Assembly (NCBI GenBank): GCA_016707425.1
Contig: JADJHU010000002.1
Location: forward strand, 124,001-188,000
Direction of reading: 5' to 3'
Length of the DNA: 64,000 bases
Source: Gammaproteobacteria bacterium
GTDB lineage: Bacteria; Pseudomonadota; Gammaproteobacteria; Steroidobacterales; Steroidobacteraceae
Shown: piece by piece, positions 1-8,694 of the stretch
Layout: every line of letters begins with the position of its first letter
How positions within the stretch are numbered: the stretch's first letter is position 1
Program-made: the position numbers and the translations under genes
The notes under the pieces: model-generated
Told to the model about the DNA's origin: nothing
The model's input: only the letters and a program-made list of their open reading frames with translations
Databases searched by the model: none

Positions 1-391
1 CATCGTAGCTGCGCCAGTCGCGGCCACCGATGCTGCGGATACCGAAGCCTTCCGCGCGCTGATGGGCGGCCGGCGGCGCCCCCGCACTGGCGAGCAGCAG
101 CTGACCCGTGCGGTCCCAGACCTGGAAGGCGAGCGGCTGTGCGTCGTGGTCGGAATCGGTCCGGCGACCGTCCTCATCCTCACGGTCTGCACCGCCTTGT
201 GCGAGGCGCCCGAGGCGCTTCAGATCGAGTACCAGCAGCGTGCGCGCACCCTGCTGCAGGCGGGCATCCGCCAGCTCGTGGATTTCCTCGCGTGTCTTGC
301 CATAGCCGGCGACGAGCATCGCGCCCCAGACGAGGAGCAGGCTGCCCACCAGCAGCAGCAACAGGCGGCGGCGAAGCGAAAAGCGCTTCAC
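1..391 (-). CDS. Sensor histidine kinase, N-terminal part (runs off the window)
   Basis: This is the start of a membrane sensor kinase read on the minus strand; the gene continues beyond base 1. The start is GTG at 391, whose GTGA overlaps the stop of the upstream response regulator by 4 bp. The translation opens MKRFSLRRRLLLLLVGSLLL, a basic stretch followed by a transmembrane helix (about residues 9-29). A sensor region begins after it, containing a GKTREEIHELADARL segment typical of QseC/PmrB-type kinases. The kinase core is outside the window. Its role, sensing a signal and phosphorylating the adjacent regulator, is inferred from gene order and the N-terminal layout. Confidence 0.8.
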   Translation of the reverse strand, partial: MKRFSLRRRLLLLLVGSLLLVWGAMLVAGYGKTREEIHELADARLQQGARTLLVLDLKRLGRLAQGGADREDEDGRRTDSDHDAQPLAFQVWDRTGQLLLASAGAPPAAHQRAEGFGIRSIGGRDWRSYD

Positions 392-1053
392 GGGGAATCT
401 CTCGGGACGAGATAACCCACGCCGCGGATGGTCCTGATGAGCTCGCTGCCCAGCTTCCTGCGGAGATTGTGGATGTGCACCTCGATGGCATTGCTCTCGA
501 TTTCGTCGTGCCAGCCATACAGGCTTTCTTCCAGCCGCGCGCGGGAGAGCGCCGTACCCTGGTGGTCCAGGAGCTCTACCAGGATCGCGCACTCGCGCCC
601 CGAGAGCGCGATGGTCTCGTCCCCTCGCGTCACCGTGAGACTCTCAGGCCGCAGCACCAGGTCGCGATAGCGGATGGCATCGACGCTGCGTCCATGCGCG
701 CGCCGCAACAGGGCGCGGATGCGCGCGACGAGCTCCGAGAGATCGAAGGGCTTGATGAGATAGTCGTCGGCACCCGCCTCGAGGCCCGAAACGCGATCCC
801 GCACCGTGTCGCGCGCCGTCAGCACCAGCACGGGCAGGTCGCTGCCCCGCGCGCGCAGCTGTCGCAGCAGTTCCATGCCGCTGACGCGCGGCAGGCCGAG
901 ATCCAGCACGACGAGCTCATAGCGGGTCGTCTCCAGCGCCAGCTGTGCGCTGCGCCCGTCTCGCGTCCAGTCCACGGTGAAGCCGGCCTGTCTCAGGCCC
1001 GCTTCGATGCCATTACCGAGAATCGGGTCGTCTTCCACCAGCAGCAGGCGCAT
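388..1053 (-). CDS. OmpR-family response regulator (QseB/PmrA-like)
   Basis: A full-length 221-residue DNA-binding response regulator. The receiver domain covers about residues 1-115, with acidic residues E7-D8-D9, phospho-acceptor D51 (in VVLDLGLP) and K100 in YLIKPF. A winged-helix Trans_Reg_C domain follows (about 125-218), ending with the usual RTIRGVGYLV. It is co-transcribed with the kinase downstream (4-bp overlap). It is divergent from the PepSY/cytochrome b561 pair, and two PmrA-box-like motifs lie in the shared upstream region. I infer autoregulation plus control of that divergent pair. The family is certain; the signal is unknown. Confidence 0.95.
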   Translation of the reverse strand: MRLLLVEDDPILGNGIEAGLRQAGFTVDWTRDGRSAQLALETTRYELVVLDLGLPRVSGMELLRQLRARGSDLPVLVLTARDTVRDRVSGLEAGADDYLIKPFDLSELVARIRALLRRAHGRSVDAIRYRDLVLRPESLTVTRGDETIALSGRECAILVELLDHQGTALSRARLEESLYGWHDEIESNAIEVHIHNLRRKLGSELIRTIRGVGYLVPRDSP

Positions 1054-1094
1054 TGTCCTTCCTCAGCGCATCGCCTCTTCTTTCGCCGATCCAG

Positions 1095-1111
1095 CTTAAG
1101 CGGATCTGAAG
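1095..1111 (-). promoter_or_regulatory. PmrA/QseB-like regulator box facing the response regulator
   Basis: Read on the minus strand this is CTTCAG-N5-CTTAAG. The established PmrA/QseB box is two YTTAAK half-sites separated by 5 bp, so this fits with one mismatch. It lies 42 bp upstream of the response-regulator start and suggests autoregulation. Confidence 0.5.
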
Positions 1112-1136
1112 TGCGACAGGAAGCGCTCCGCTGCGG

Positions 1137-1153
1137 CTTAAGACTCGCTTCAG
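1137..1153 (+). promoter_or_regulatory. PmrA/QseB-like regulator box facing the PepSY gene
   Basis: CTTAAG-N5-CTTCAG on the plus strand mirrors the box at 1095-1111. It lies about 80 bp upstream of the PepSY start. Two oppositely facing copies in one divergent region make chance less likely. Confidence 0.5.
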
Positions 1154-1233
1154 CAGGACGCGGCACATTGCGCCCGTGCCAGACGGCACACCGGCCCGCG
1201 CCGGATCAACCGAGACAAGCGAGAGGAAACATC

Positions 1234-1521
1234 ATGCACGCCAATTCAATCAGGACCGCGGTCGCGCTGACGCTCTCCGTGCTGTCGGTGGGCGCCTATG
1301 CCTCCACCTACAACGGCGAGTGCACCAGCAAGCCGAAATCCGAGTGGCTGAGCACGGCGGACGTCAAGGCCCGCTTCGAAGCGAAGGGTTACACAGTCGG
1401 CAAGGTCAAGGCCAGCGGCAGCTGCTACGAGGTGTACACCAGGGACAAGAACGGCCGGAAGGCCGAACTGTTCGTCAACCCGGCCGACGCGACCGTAGTC
1501 AGCCAGGCCGACAAGAAGTGA
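1234..1521 (+). CDS. Small exported PepSY-domain protein
   Basis: A 95-residue protein with an N-terminal signal peptide (about residues 1-22, hydrophobic core VALTLSVLSVGAYA). One short PepSY-like domain follows, with the pattern ADVKARFEAKGYTVGKVKASG, then a strand-rich end. ATG at 1234 is chosen because GAGAGGAA precedes it at ribosome-binding distance and the signal peptide starts there. PepSY proteins are periplasmic and are often encoded beside OmpR-type systems and cytochrome b561. The stop overlaps the next gene's GTG start by 4 bp, so the two are translationally coupled. Two cysteines (in GECTSK and GSCYE) could form a disulfide. Confidence 0.85.
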   Translation: MHANSIRTAVALTLSVLSVGAYASTYNGECTSKPKSEWLSTADVKARFEAKGYTVGKVKASGSCYEVYTRDKNGRKAELFVNPADATVVSQADKK

Positions 1522-2072
1522 ACGCAGGCCAGCCAGCCGGCGACGGGCGCCGGGTCGAGAGCGTGCGCGTGTGGGACCCGCTCGTGCGGGTCTTCCACTG
1601 GTCGCTCGTGGCGGCCTTTGCCGGCGCCTACGCCCTCGGCGACGATGGGGGCGCAGTGCACCAGGCGCTCGGCTACACGGTGCTCGGGCTGATCGCCTTC
1701 CGTCTCGTGTGGGGTCTCGTCGGCAGCCGGCACGCAAGGTTTGCCGATTTCGTGCCTTCGCCCCGCCGGCTGCTGGCCTATCTGAAAGACGTGATGGCGC
1801 GCCGCGAGGCGCGTCATCTCGGCCACAATCCGGCCGGTGCAGCCATGATCCTGATGCTGCTGCTCACCCTGACGGGTACCGGGATTACGGGCTGGCTGCA
1901 GACGACCGATGCATACTGGGGCAGCGAAGCAATGGAAGACGTGCACGAGGCCCTCGCCAACATCACGCTGATGCTGATCGGACTGCACGTGGCAGGAGTC
2001 GTCTTCAGTAGCCTTCGTCACCGGGAGAATCTGGCGCGCGCAATGTTCACGGGTCGCAAGCGCCCGTCGTGA
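1518..2072 (+). CDS. Cytochrome b561-family membrane protein
   Basis: 184 residues starting at GTG 1518, overlapping the PepSY stop. It opens with RVWDPLVRVFHWSLV, the hallmark of the diheme b561/Ni-Fe-hydrogenase cytochrome b family, whose first heme-ligand histidine lies in FHW. Four hydrophobic helices can be seen (about residues 23-42, 50-70, 107-130, 150-172). Further histidines (HQALGY, VHEALAN, GLHVAG) are candidate heme ligands. It probably passes electrons across the inner membrane, with the PepSY protein as a likely partner. About 220 bp of apparently non-coding DNA follows. Confidence 0.88.
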   Translation: MNAGQPAGDGRRVESVRVWDPLVRVFHWSLVAAFAGAYALGDDGGAVHQALGYTVLGLIAFRLVWGLVGSRHARFADFVPSPRRLLAYLKDVMARREARHLGHNPAGAAMILMLLLTLTGTGITGWLQTTDAYWGSEAMEDVHEALANITLMLIGLHVAGVVFSSLRHRENLARAMFTGRKRPS

Positions 2073-2291
2073 GTGCGGATCATGGTTGAGTGTCGCGGCG
2101 GGCGCCGCGATTGACTTTCGCGGACACGAACGTCCAACGGGAAATATTCCTGCGATCCTCTGCAGGGCGAGTCTCCGATGCGCCGCATGTGATGGACGGG
2201 TAGACTTGATCCGGATGGGCGTGACCCCCATGGACTCGCCAGGAGCGATCGGGGCGCTCAGCGCCTGCTTCGCCGTTCCACCAGAAGTCCC

Positions 2292-2966
2292 ATGCGCATT
2301 CTGATCGCCGAAGACGATCCTGCCATCACCGCCGCCATCGCCGACTCGCTGCGCCACGGCGGCCATGCAGTCGATTGCGTGGCGAGCGGCTCGCAGGCGG
2401 ATGCCGCGCTGCAAGGCAGCATCCATGATCTCCTGATCCTCGATCTGGGTCTGCCGGCGCTCGACGGCAGCGAAGTGCTCCACCGCCTCCGAGAGCGCGG
2501 CTCGAGCGTACCCGTGCTCGTGATCACTGCACGCGAAGGACTGAATGAACGCATCCGCGTTCTCGACCTGGGTGCCGACGATTACCTGGTCAAGCCCTTC
2601 GCCCTCGCCGAGTTCGAGGCGCGTGTACGCGCCCTGCTGCGCCGCTCGGCGAGCAGGGGGAATACGGAGGTGTGCATCGGCAGACTGCGTCTGGACCTGC
2701 CCGGACATCGTGCGTGGGTGGACGATGCGCCACTGGAGCTGACGGCCCGCGAGTTTGGCGTCATCGAAGCCCTCGCGAGCCGCCCGAATCGCATCACTCA
2801 CCGTACCCAGCTCATCGACGCCCTGTGCAGCTGGGATCAGGATCTGACCCAGAACGGTCTCGATATCGCCATCCATCGCCTGCGCCGCAAACTGCATGGA
2901 AGCGGTGCCAACGTGCGCACCGTGCGTGGCCTCGGCTACCTGCTCGAGGAAGCACTCGATGAATGA
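2292..2966 (+). CDS. OmpR-family response regulator controlling the downstream exporter
   Basis: 224 residues with an intact receiver (EDD at 7-9, D51 in LILDLGLP, lysine in YLVKPF) and a C-terminal winged helix ending TVRGLGYLLEE. Its stop codon lies 8 bp inside the start of the next gene, a histidine kinase. Paralogous to the regulator at 388-1053 but clearly diverged. Its place at the head of an efflux operon suggests it activates that operon. No regulator box could be recognised in the 219 bp upstream. Confidence 0.94.
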   Translation: MRILIAEDDPAITAAIADSLRHGGHAVDCVASGSQADAALQGSIHDLLILDLGLPALDGSEVLHRLRERGSSVPVLVITAREGLNERIRVLDLGADDYLVKPFALAEFEARVRALLRRSASRGNTEVCIGRLRLDLPGHRAWVDDAPLELTAREFGVIEALASRPNRITHRTQLIDALCSWDQDLTQNGLDIAIHRLRRKLHGSGANVRTVRGLGYLLEEALDE

Positions 2967-4434
2967 CGATGCCCGACGGCGCCGCCCGAACCTGCGGCGC
3001 CGGCTGCTGCTCATCCTGCTGCTCCCGATGCTGCTGCTGCTGATCGTGGACGCCGTGGTCACCTATGTCGTGGCCCGGAACTACGCGAACCGGGTGCACG
3101 ACTCGGATCTCACCGACGACGTGCGCGCGCTGGCGCAGATGTTCCAGTCGGGTGAGGCCTCTGGCAACGTTCCGGAAAAAGCGCGATTCTTCGTCGAGCA
3201 TGAATCCGACGGTCGCAGCTACTACAGCATCCGCAGCAGCCGGCACGGCCTGCTGGACGGCGACGGCCACATCGGCCGGCCTTTGCCTCCGCTGCCGGAC
3301 GCTCCGCCCGAGCTCTACGACTGGCAGCTGGCAGGCAGGACACTGCGTGCGGCCTCCCTCAGCCTGCGCTCGCCTGCCGATCCGGCCGACATCGTGACCG
3401 TGACGATCGCCGAGACGCTGCGCGATCGCGAGCATCGCGCCTGGCAGATCCTGATGCTCATGATTCCCCTGCAGGCGAGCCTGATCGCCGCCGCACTGTC
3501 GCTCGTCTGGTACGGAGTGACCCGTGGCCTGCGCATCCTGCAGCCGCTCACGCGCCGCCTCGCGCTGCGCGAGCACGAGCTGGAGCCGATCACCGGCTCC
3601 GACGTGCCCGTGGAGATCCTGCCGCTCACCCGTACCATCGACGGCCTGTTCGAGCGGCTGCGTGCGGTCCTGTCGCTGCAGGAGCGTTTCATCGCCGACG
3701 CGGCGCACCAGTTGCGCACGCCGCTCGCCGGGCTGCGGCTCCACGTGGATCGTGCACGGGGGAGCAACGACCCTGCCATCGTGCGCGACGCGCTCGAACA
3801 CATCGACCGGCTCACCCGACGCACGGCGCGTGCCTCCACCCAGCTGCTCGCGCTCACCCGGGCGCAGAGCCCCTGGCAGGAGCGCATCTCCCAGGCCGAG
3901 GTCGATCTCACCAGACTGGCGCGGCACGCCGTGGAGCTGCGCGTCCCCGACGCCCTGCGGGCAGGCATCGACCTGGGCTACCAGGGGCCGGACGAGCCGG
4001 CGATCGTCCATGGCGATGCGGCCGCGCTGCACGAACTGCTGGACAACCTGATCGACAACGCGCTGCGCTACGCGGGGCACGGCACGCGCACCACCGTGAG
4101 CGTGGCATCCGACCCCGCCCAGGGCGTGTCGCTGCAGGTCGCCGACAGCGGCCCCGGCGTCCCCGCCGAGGCCCGGGAGCGCCTCGGCGAGCGCTTCTTC
4201 CGGGTGCCCGGTACACAGACCACCGGAACAGGCCTCGGTCTCGCGATCGTCCAGACCGTCGCACAGCAGCATGGCGCACAGTGTGCCTTCGACACGGCGG
4301 CCGAGGGTGGCCTGCGAGTCAGCCTGCTGTTCCCGCATCCCGCGTCCGGTTCCGTTCCGTCGTCCTCCGGCCGTGAGCGCGCAACGTCTCGTGCCGACGG
4401 GGTGCGGCTTCAACCCAGCTCGGTTCCACACTGA
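2959..4434 (+). CDS. Sensor histidine kinase (TctE-like)
   Basis: 491 residues from ATG 2959; an upstream in-frame ATG at 2896 would sit inside the regulator gene. After an arginine-rich tail come TM1 (about 15-38), a periplasmic sensor of roughly 125 residues resembling the 2CSK_N domain, TM2 (about 164-186) and a HAMP-like linker. The H-box is AAHQLRTPLAGLR with phospho-acceptor H250. The N-box is DNLIDNALRY, and the ATP-lid glycine motifs are ADSGPGVP and TGLGLAI. All catalytic motifs are intact. The stop at 4434 is 1 bp from the start of the outer-membrane factor, linking sensing to efflux. Confidence 0.93.
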   Translation: MNDDARRRRPNLRRRLLLILLLPMLLLLIVDAVVTYVVARNYANRVHDSDLTDDVRALAQMFQSGEASGNVPEKARFFVEHESDGRSYYSIRSSRHGLLDGDGHIGRPLPPLPDAPPELYDWQLAGRTLRAASLSLRSPADPADIVTVTIAETLRDREHRAWQILMLMIPLQASLIAAALSLVWYGVTRGLRILQPLTRRLALREHELEPITGSDVPVEILPLTRTIDGLFERLRAVLSLQERFIADAAHQLRTPLAGLRLHVDRARGSNDPAIVRDALEHIDRLTRRTARASTQLLALTRAQSPWQERISQAEVDLTRLARHAVELRVPDALRAGIDLGYQGPDEPAIVHGDAAALHELLDNLIDNALRYAGHGTRTTVSVASDPAQGVSLQVADSGPGVPAEARERLGERFFRVPGTQTTGTGLGLAIVQTVAQQHGAQCAFDTAAEGGLRVSLLFPHPASGSVPSSSGRERATSRADGVRLQPSSVPH

Positions 4435-4435
4435 A

Positions 4436-5839
4436 ATGGACCCTTTCCGCCGGCTCACGCGCATTGCCGTCGCCGCATCCGCCGGGCTCGCCACGGCCTG
4501 TGCGGGAATTGCCGTGCCGCCGCTGAGCCCCCCGGTTCCCGCCGGATGGCGGCATGCCGCACCGCAGGAGCAGGCCAGCCCGGTGGATCTGCGAGGCTGG
4601 TGGCATGCCTTCAACGACGCGGCACTGGATTCGCTGGTCGAAGCCGCGCTGCGCGACAACCTGCAGGCGGCCGAGGCGCGCGAGCGTCTGCTCGCCTCGC
4701 GCGAGCGCGCCCGGGTGGCGGGCGCCGCATACCTGCCCCACCTGCGCGCAAAGGCCGAGGACGCCATCGACCCCGATGCAAGTGCGTCGTTCTTCGTCAC
4801 CGGCTTCGACGCCACATGGGAATCCGGTCTTTTCGGTCGCCGTGCGGCAACCACCCGTCAGGCCCGTGGCGACGCCGACGCCAGTGCCGCCAGCCTGCAG
4901 CAGGTGCACGTGAGCCTGGCAGGCGAAGTGGTGCGCAACTGGCTGGAGCTGCGCGCGGCCCAGCAGCGCGCCGCCACCCTCGAGAGGGTGATCGAGCTGC
5001 GCCAGCGCCAGCTCGACCAGACCCGGATCCGCGCCCGACTGAAGCTGGCCACCACGCAGGCCGTGGCGCAGGCGGAGTCGGAACGGGCACAGGCGGGCGC
5101 CGAGCTCTCCGAGCCCCAGTCCGAAATCGACCGCCTTGCGCAAGGGCTCGCCGTGCTCCTCGGCCGCAATGAACCCGATCCGTCCTGGCTGGCGCCTGCA
5201 CCGATTCCGAGCCTGGGCACCTTGCGCATCGAGCAGGCCCCCGCGGATCTGCTGCGCACCCGTCCCGAGATCGCCCGCGCTGAAGCCGAGGTGCTGCGTG
5301 CGGCGGGAGACGCAGGCGTGGCACGCGCGAATCTGCTGCCGAGGCTCGGAATCGGAGGCTCGCTCGTATGGTCCACCAGTCTCTCCTCCCACCGGCTGAC
5401 GCGCAGCAACGCACTGTCTTCGGTGGGACCGGTCATCGATCTGCCGCTCTTCGACTGGGGCGCCCGCAGAGCGGAGCTGCGCGCACGCCAGCACGAGCTG
5501 CAGGCGAGCGTGTACGCCTATCGCCAGGCGGTGCTGCAGGGCGTGACCGAAGTCGAGACAGGGCTGGGTCAGCTCGAGCGCCAGCGCGAACGTCAGGCCG
5601 CGAGTGAGCGGGCGTTCGAGAGTCTGGCGAACGCCGAGCGGGCGGCCGCTACTCGTGTGCGCCTGCGCCTCGCATCCCCCGGGGACCAGATCGAAAGCCA
5701 GCTCGCCTTGGCCCAGGCGTCGCTTGCCATGGCCGACGCGACGACGGCACGAGGGCTTGCCTTCGTGAGTCTCTACAAGGCGCTCGGTGGGGCACCGCTG
5801 CCGGAGGCGGCCATGACGGCCGCCGGCGCGACGCACTGA
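4436..5839 (+). CDS. TolC/NodT-type outer-membrane efflux lipoprotein
   Basis: 467 residues. ATG 4436 is chosen because it directly follows the kinase stop and begins a lipoprotein-type signal (hydrophobic stretch ending LATAC, lipid-anchor cysteine about 22). Two repeats rich in long coiled helices (QRAATLERVIELRQRQLDQ; AERAAATRVRLRLASPGD) are the OEP repeats that build the periplasmic barrel. It would form the outer-membrane channel for the permease, ATPase and adaptor encoded next. Its stop overlaps the permease start by 1 bp (TGATG). Confidence 0.92.
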   Translation: MDPFRRLTRIAVAASAGLATACAGIAVPPLSPPVPAGWRHAAPQEQASPVDLRGWWHAFNDAALDSLVEAALRDNLQAAEARERLLASRERARVAGAAYLPHLRAKAEDAIDPDASASFFVTGFDATWESGLFGRRAATTRQARGDADASAASLQQVHVSLAGEVVRNWLELRAAQQRAATLERVIELRQRQLDQTRIRARLKLATTQAVAQAESERAQAGAELSEPQSEIDRLAQGLAVLLGRNEPDPSWLAPAPIPSLGTLRIEQAPADLLRTRPEIARAEAEVLRAAGDAGVARANLLPRLGIGGSLVWSTSLSSHRLTRSNALSSVGPVIDLPLFDWGARRAELRARQHELQASVYAYRQAVLQGVTEVETGLGQLERQRERQAASERAFESLANAERAAATRVRLRLASPGDQIESQLALAQASLAMADATTARGLAFVSLYKALGGAPLPEAAMTAAGATH

Positions 5840-6972
5840 TGGTCGCACTGGCTCGCAAGACTCTGATCCACGAGTGGCGCCGCTTCCTGCCGGCGATTCT
5901 CGCGGTTGGCTTTGCGGGCCTGCTGCAGCTGCTGCAGGCCGCGCTGGTTCTCGGCATCTTCAGCAGCGCGAGCATCTACGTCACCGGTTCGACCGCCGAT
6001 CTCTGGGTGGGATACCCCGGTACGCGAAGCGTGAGTCTGGGTCAGCCGATCAACCCCGACGTCGGAATGCACCTGCGCATGGATCCGGCCGTCGCCCGGA
6101 TCGAGCCCTTCTACTGGGTCGATGGCAACTGGCGCGGCGTCCATGGCAGCGGCGGTGAGCTGGTCTATGTCACGGGCATCGACCCCCGCCCCGACGGGCT
6201 GATGTTCTCGCGCGCCCTGCCTGCGTCGCTGCGCGCGCGCCTGGTCGAGCCGGACACCGTCATCGTCGATCGCGCGGACGTCGGGAAACTGGGCGTGAAG
6301 GTCGGCGACACTGCCGCGATCAACGGCCGCCGCGTGCGGGTCGTCGGTGTGAGCCACGGCCTGCGTGCGCTCGGTGGCGTGAACGTCGTGACCTCGATCG
6401 ATACGGCTCGTCAGCTGACCACGGATCCCGCCAGCGTCGACCACCCGACCTACCTGCTCGTGCAGCTGCACGAGGGGTCGCAGGCAGACGCCGTGGCGCG
6501 GCGGCTGCGCGGTGCGCCCGGCTTCGGCCCCTACGATGTGTGGACCGCGCGCCAGTTCGCCCGCCGCTCGGTGCTGTACTGGCTGCTGGACACCGGTGCC
6601 GGCGCAGGCGTCGTATTCATGGCGGGCATCGTCTTCCTCGTGGGCGCGGTGATCACGAGCCAGACGCTGATGGCGGCCGTGGCAGGCTCGGCACGCGAGT
6701 ATGCGACGCTCAACGCGCTGGGCGTGGGCCTGAGGAACCTGCGCTGGGTGGTGCTCGAGCAGGCTTTCTGGGTCGGGGCGCTGGGTCTCCTCGGCGCCAC
6801 GGTGCTCGGCCTGCTGCTCCTCGCGGGAGCGCGCAGCCAGGATGTGCCTGTGGCGCTGACGGCCCCGATCACGCTCGTGTGCATGCTGCTCGCAATGTCG
6901 CTGGCCGCCGTCTCGGGCCTGGTGGCAATGCGCGGCCTGCGTCGCGCGGACCCGGCCAGCCTGCTGCGATGA
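5839..6972 (+). CDS. FtsX/MacB-type ABC transporter permease
   Basis: 377 residues with one N-terminal TM (about 18-40), a large periplasmic MacB_PCD-like domain (about 41-245) and three C-terminal TMs (about 255-280, 305-330, 340-362), the usual FtsX topology. Such permeases do mechanotransmission rather than classical substrate translocation. They work with a MacB-like ATPase and an adaptor, both encoded immediately after. The stop overlaps the ATPase start by 4 bp. Confidence 0.9.
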   Translation: MVALARKTLIHEWRRFLPAILAVGFAGLLQLLQAALVLGIFSSASIYVTGSTADLWVGYPGTRSVSLGQPINPDVGMHLRMDPAVARIEPFYWVDGNWRGVHGSGGELVYVTGIDPRPDGLMFSRALPASLRARLVEPDTVIVDRADVGKLGVKVGDTAAINGRRVRVVGVSHGLRALGGVNVVTSIDTARQLTTDPASVDHPTYLLVQLHEGSQADAVARRLRGAPGFGPYDVWTARQFARRSVLYWLLDTGAGAGVVFMAGIVFLVGAVITSQTLMAAVAGSAREYATLNALGVGLRNLRWVVLEQAFWVGALGLLGATVLGLLLLAGARSQDVPVALTAPITLVCMLLAMSLAAVSGLVAMRGLRRADPASLLR

Positions 6973-7712
6973 GTGCCCGGGAACCCCGGCGCGCGACGCC
7001 TGAGGCAAGCCCGGCACTGCGCGCGGAGGGCATCGCCAAGGCCTTCGTCTCAGGCAAGGTGCGTACGCAGGTGCTCGAAGGCCTGTCCCTGTCGATCGAT
7101 GCGGGCGAACTGACGCTGATCTCCGGTCCCTCAGGCTGCGGCAAGAGTACTTTGCTGGCCATCCTGAGCGGTCTGCAGAAGGTCGACGCGGGCCGCGTAC
7201 TCGCACTGGGCAGCGATCTGACCGCGCTCGACAGCCATGCGCTGGAACGCTTCCGCCTCCGGCATACGGGCTTCGTGTTCCAGGGGTTCAACCTGTTCCC
7301 GGCGCTGAACGCCCTCGAGCAGGTGGCTCTGCCTCTTCACTATCTCGGCCTGCCTGACCGGCAGGCGCAAGAGCGCGCCATGCAGTCGCTCGACGAAGTG
7401 GGCATGACCCCGCGCATACACCTGCGCCCGGGCGAACTGTCGGGTGGCGAGAAGCAGCGTGTGGCGATTGCCCGTGCACTCGCCAAGCATCCTGAGCTGC
7501 TGTTCGCCGACGAACCGACCAGTGCGCTGGATGCCGCCAACGGCCAGATCATCATCGACATCCTGCACCGGATCGCACGCAGCCACGGCACCACGGTGCT
7601 GTGCGTCAGCCACGATCCCCGCCTGACCCACCACGCGGACCGCATGCTGTCCATGGAGGATGGCCGGATCCTGAGCGACCGACGTGCCGAACCGCTGCAC
7701 CACGAGGCATGA
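6969..7712 (+). CDS. ABC transporter ATPase (MacB/LolD-like)
   Basis: 247 residues from ATG 6969. Walker A GPSGCGKST (53-61), Q-loop FVFQGFNLFP, signature LSGGEKQRVAIARAL, Walker B LLFADEPTSALD and H-loop VSHD are all present. The order and spacing match LolD/MacB-family ATPases that pair with FtsX-type permeases. It powers the exporter formed with the genes at 4436, 5839 and 7725. Confidence 0.95.
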   Translation: MSAREPRRATPEASPALRAEGIAKAFVSGKVRTQVLEGLSLSIDAGELTLISGPSGCGKSTLLAILSGLQKVDAGRVLALGSDLTALDSHALERFRLRHTGFVFQGFNLFPALNALEQVALPLHYLGLPDRQAQERAMQSLDEVGMTPRIHLRPGELSGGEKQRVAIARALAKHPELLFADEPTSALDAANGQIIIDILHRIARSHGTTVLCVSHDPRLTHHADRMLSMEDGRILSDRRAEPLHHEA

Positions 7713-7724
7713 AAGAATGGCGCC

Positions 7725-8666
7725 ATGAGAACGCTGGGCCTCATCTTCCTGCTCCCCGTGCTGCTGGCCACGGCCTGTTCGCGCGATACGTCACCCGTTG
7801 CCGAGGGTGCCGCACCCACCTATGTCGCCGTGGCGCGGGGTCGTGTCGAGGTCGAAGGCGGACTCCTGAAGGTGGGCGCCCCGCGCGAAGGCACGCTGAG
7901 CTCGATTGCCGTGCGTGAAGGCGATCGGGTGACCCAGGGCCAGGTGCTGGGCACGCTCGGCACCGAAGCGGCCCGCCTGCACGTGGCCGTGGCGGAGGCC
8001 ACGCTGGCCCAGGCCCGGGCACAGCGCGAACTGCTGGACACGAAACTCCGCGCCGCCCGGACCTACGCACAGCGCCTGGCCGAGGCGGCTGAGGCGGGCG
8101 CAGGCGACGGCCAGAGCGCGGATGCGGCCGCCACCGCCGTGCAGGCTCTGGCGACTGAGCGGATTGCGGCCGATGCCGGTGTTGCACTGGCCATGCGCAA
8201 GCGCGAGGAGGCCCGCCACGAACTCGCTCTCCGCACGCTGCGCGCGCCGATGGCCGCGGAGGTGGTCCGGGTGACGGGACAGCCGGGCGCCCGGGTTTCG
8301 CCCGGATCCGATCCAGTGTTCACCCTGCTGCCACTCACGACACCGATCGTGCGCGCCGAGCTCACTGAACCCTTCGTCGACGCCGTCAGCACCGGCATGC
8401 CCGCACGGGTCAGCACCGACGGCGGCGGGACCGAACGCAGCTGGCAGGCTCGCGTGCTGCATGTCGGCCGCGTATTCGGCATGTCCACGCTGGAAGACGA
8501 CCCGCAGCAGCACGCCGTCCTGCGTACGGTGAGCTGCATCCTCACCTTCGACCGGCCGCCCGATGAGGTGCGGGTGGGTCAGCGGGTGCTCGTGCGCTTC
8601 GGCGAAGCGATCGCGGGTGAACCGCCCGGAATCGTGCGAAAGTCCGGTGAAACGAAGCCCCGGTAG
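7725..8666 (+). CDS. HlyD-family periplasmic adaptor lipoprotein
   Basis: 313 residues with a lipoprotein signal (LLATAC, lipidated Cys18). The split lipoyl-like halves are recognisable (GAPREGTLSSIAVREGDRVT and TLRAPMAAEVVRV), with an alanine-rich helical hairpin between them (about 80-170) and a beta-barrel domain after. It starts 12 bp after the ATPase and completes the tripartite pump, joining the permease to the outer-membrane factor. Confidence 0.88.
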   Translation: MRTLGLIFLLPVLLATACSRDTSPVAEGAAPTYVAVARGRVEVEGGLLKVGAPREGTLSSIAVREGDRVTQGQVLGTLGTEAARLHVAVAEATLAQARAQRELLDTKLRAARTYAQRLAEAAEAGAGDGQSADAAATAVQALATERIAADAGVALAMRKREEARHELALRTLRAPMAAEVVRVTGQPGARVSPGSDPVFTLLPLTTPIVRAELTEPFVDAVSTGMPARVSTDGGGTERSWQARVLHVGRVFGMSTLEDDPQQHAVLRTVSCILTFDRPPDEVRVGQRVLVRFGEAIAGEPPGIVRKSGETKPR

Positions 8667-8694
8667 GCTGGTACCGGCTGCCCGAGGACCTTGC

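Noticed and set aside
2086..2304. A small plus-strand gene between cytochrome b561 and the second regulator
   Set aside because: No family resemblance, it overlaps the regulator start and shows no clear ribosome-binding site.
1425..3062. A long minus-strand frame opposite cytochrome b561 and the second regulator
   Set aside because: Low-complexity shadow produced by high GC; the plus-strand genes have full family motifs.
2812..4854. A 680-residue minus-strand frame opposite the sensor kinase
   Set aside because: No domain text; it mirrors the kinase and outer-membrane factor genes.
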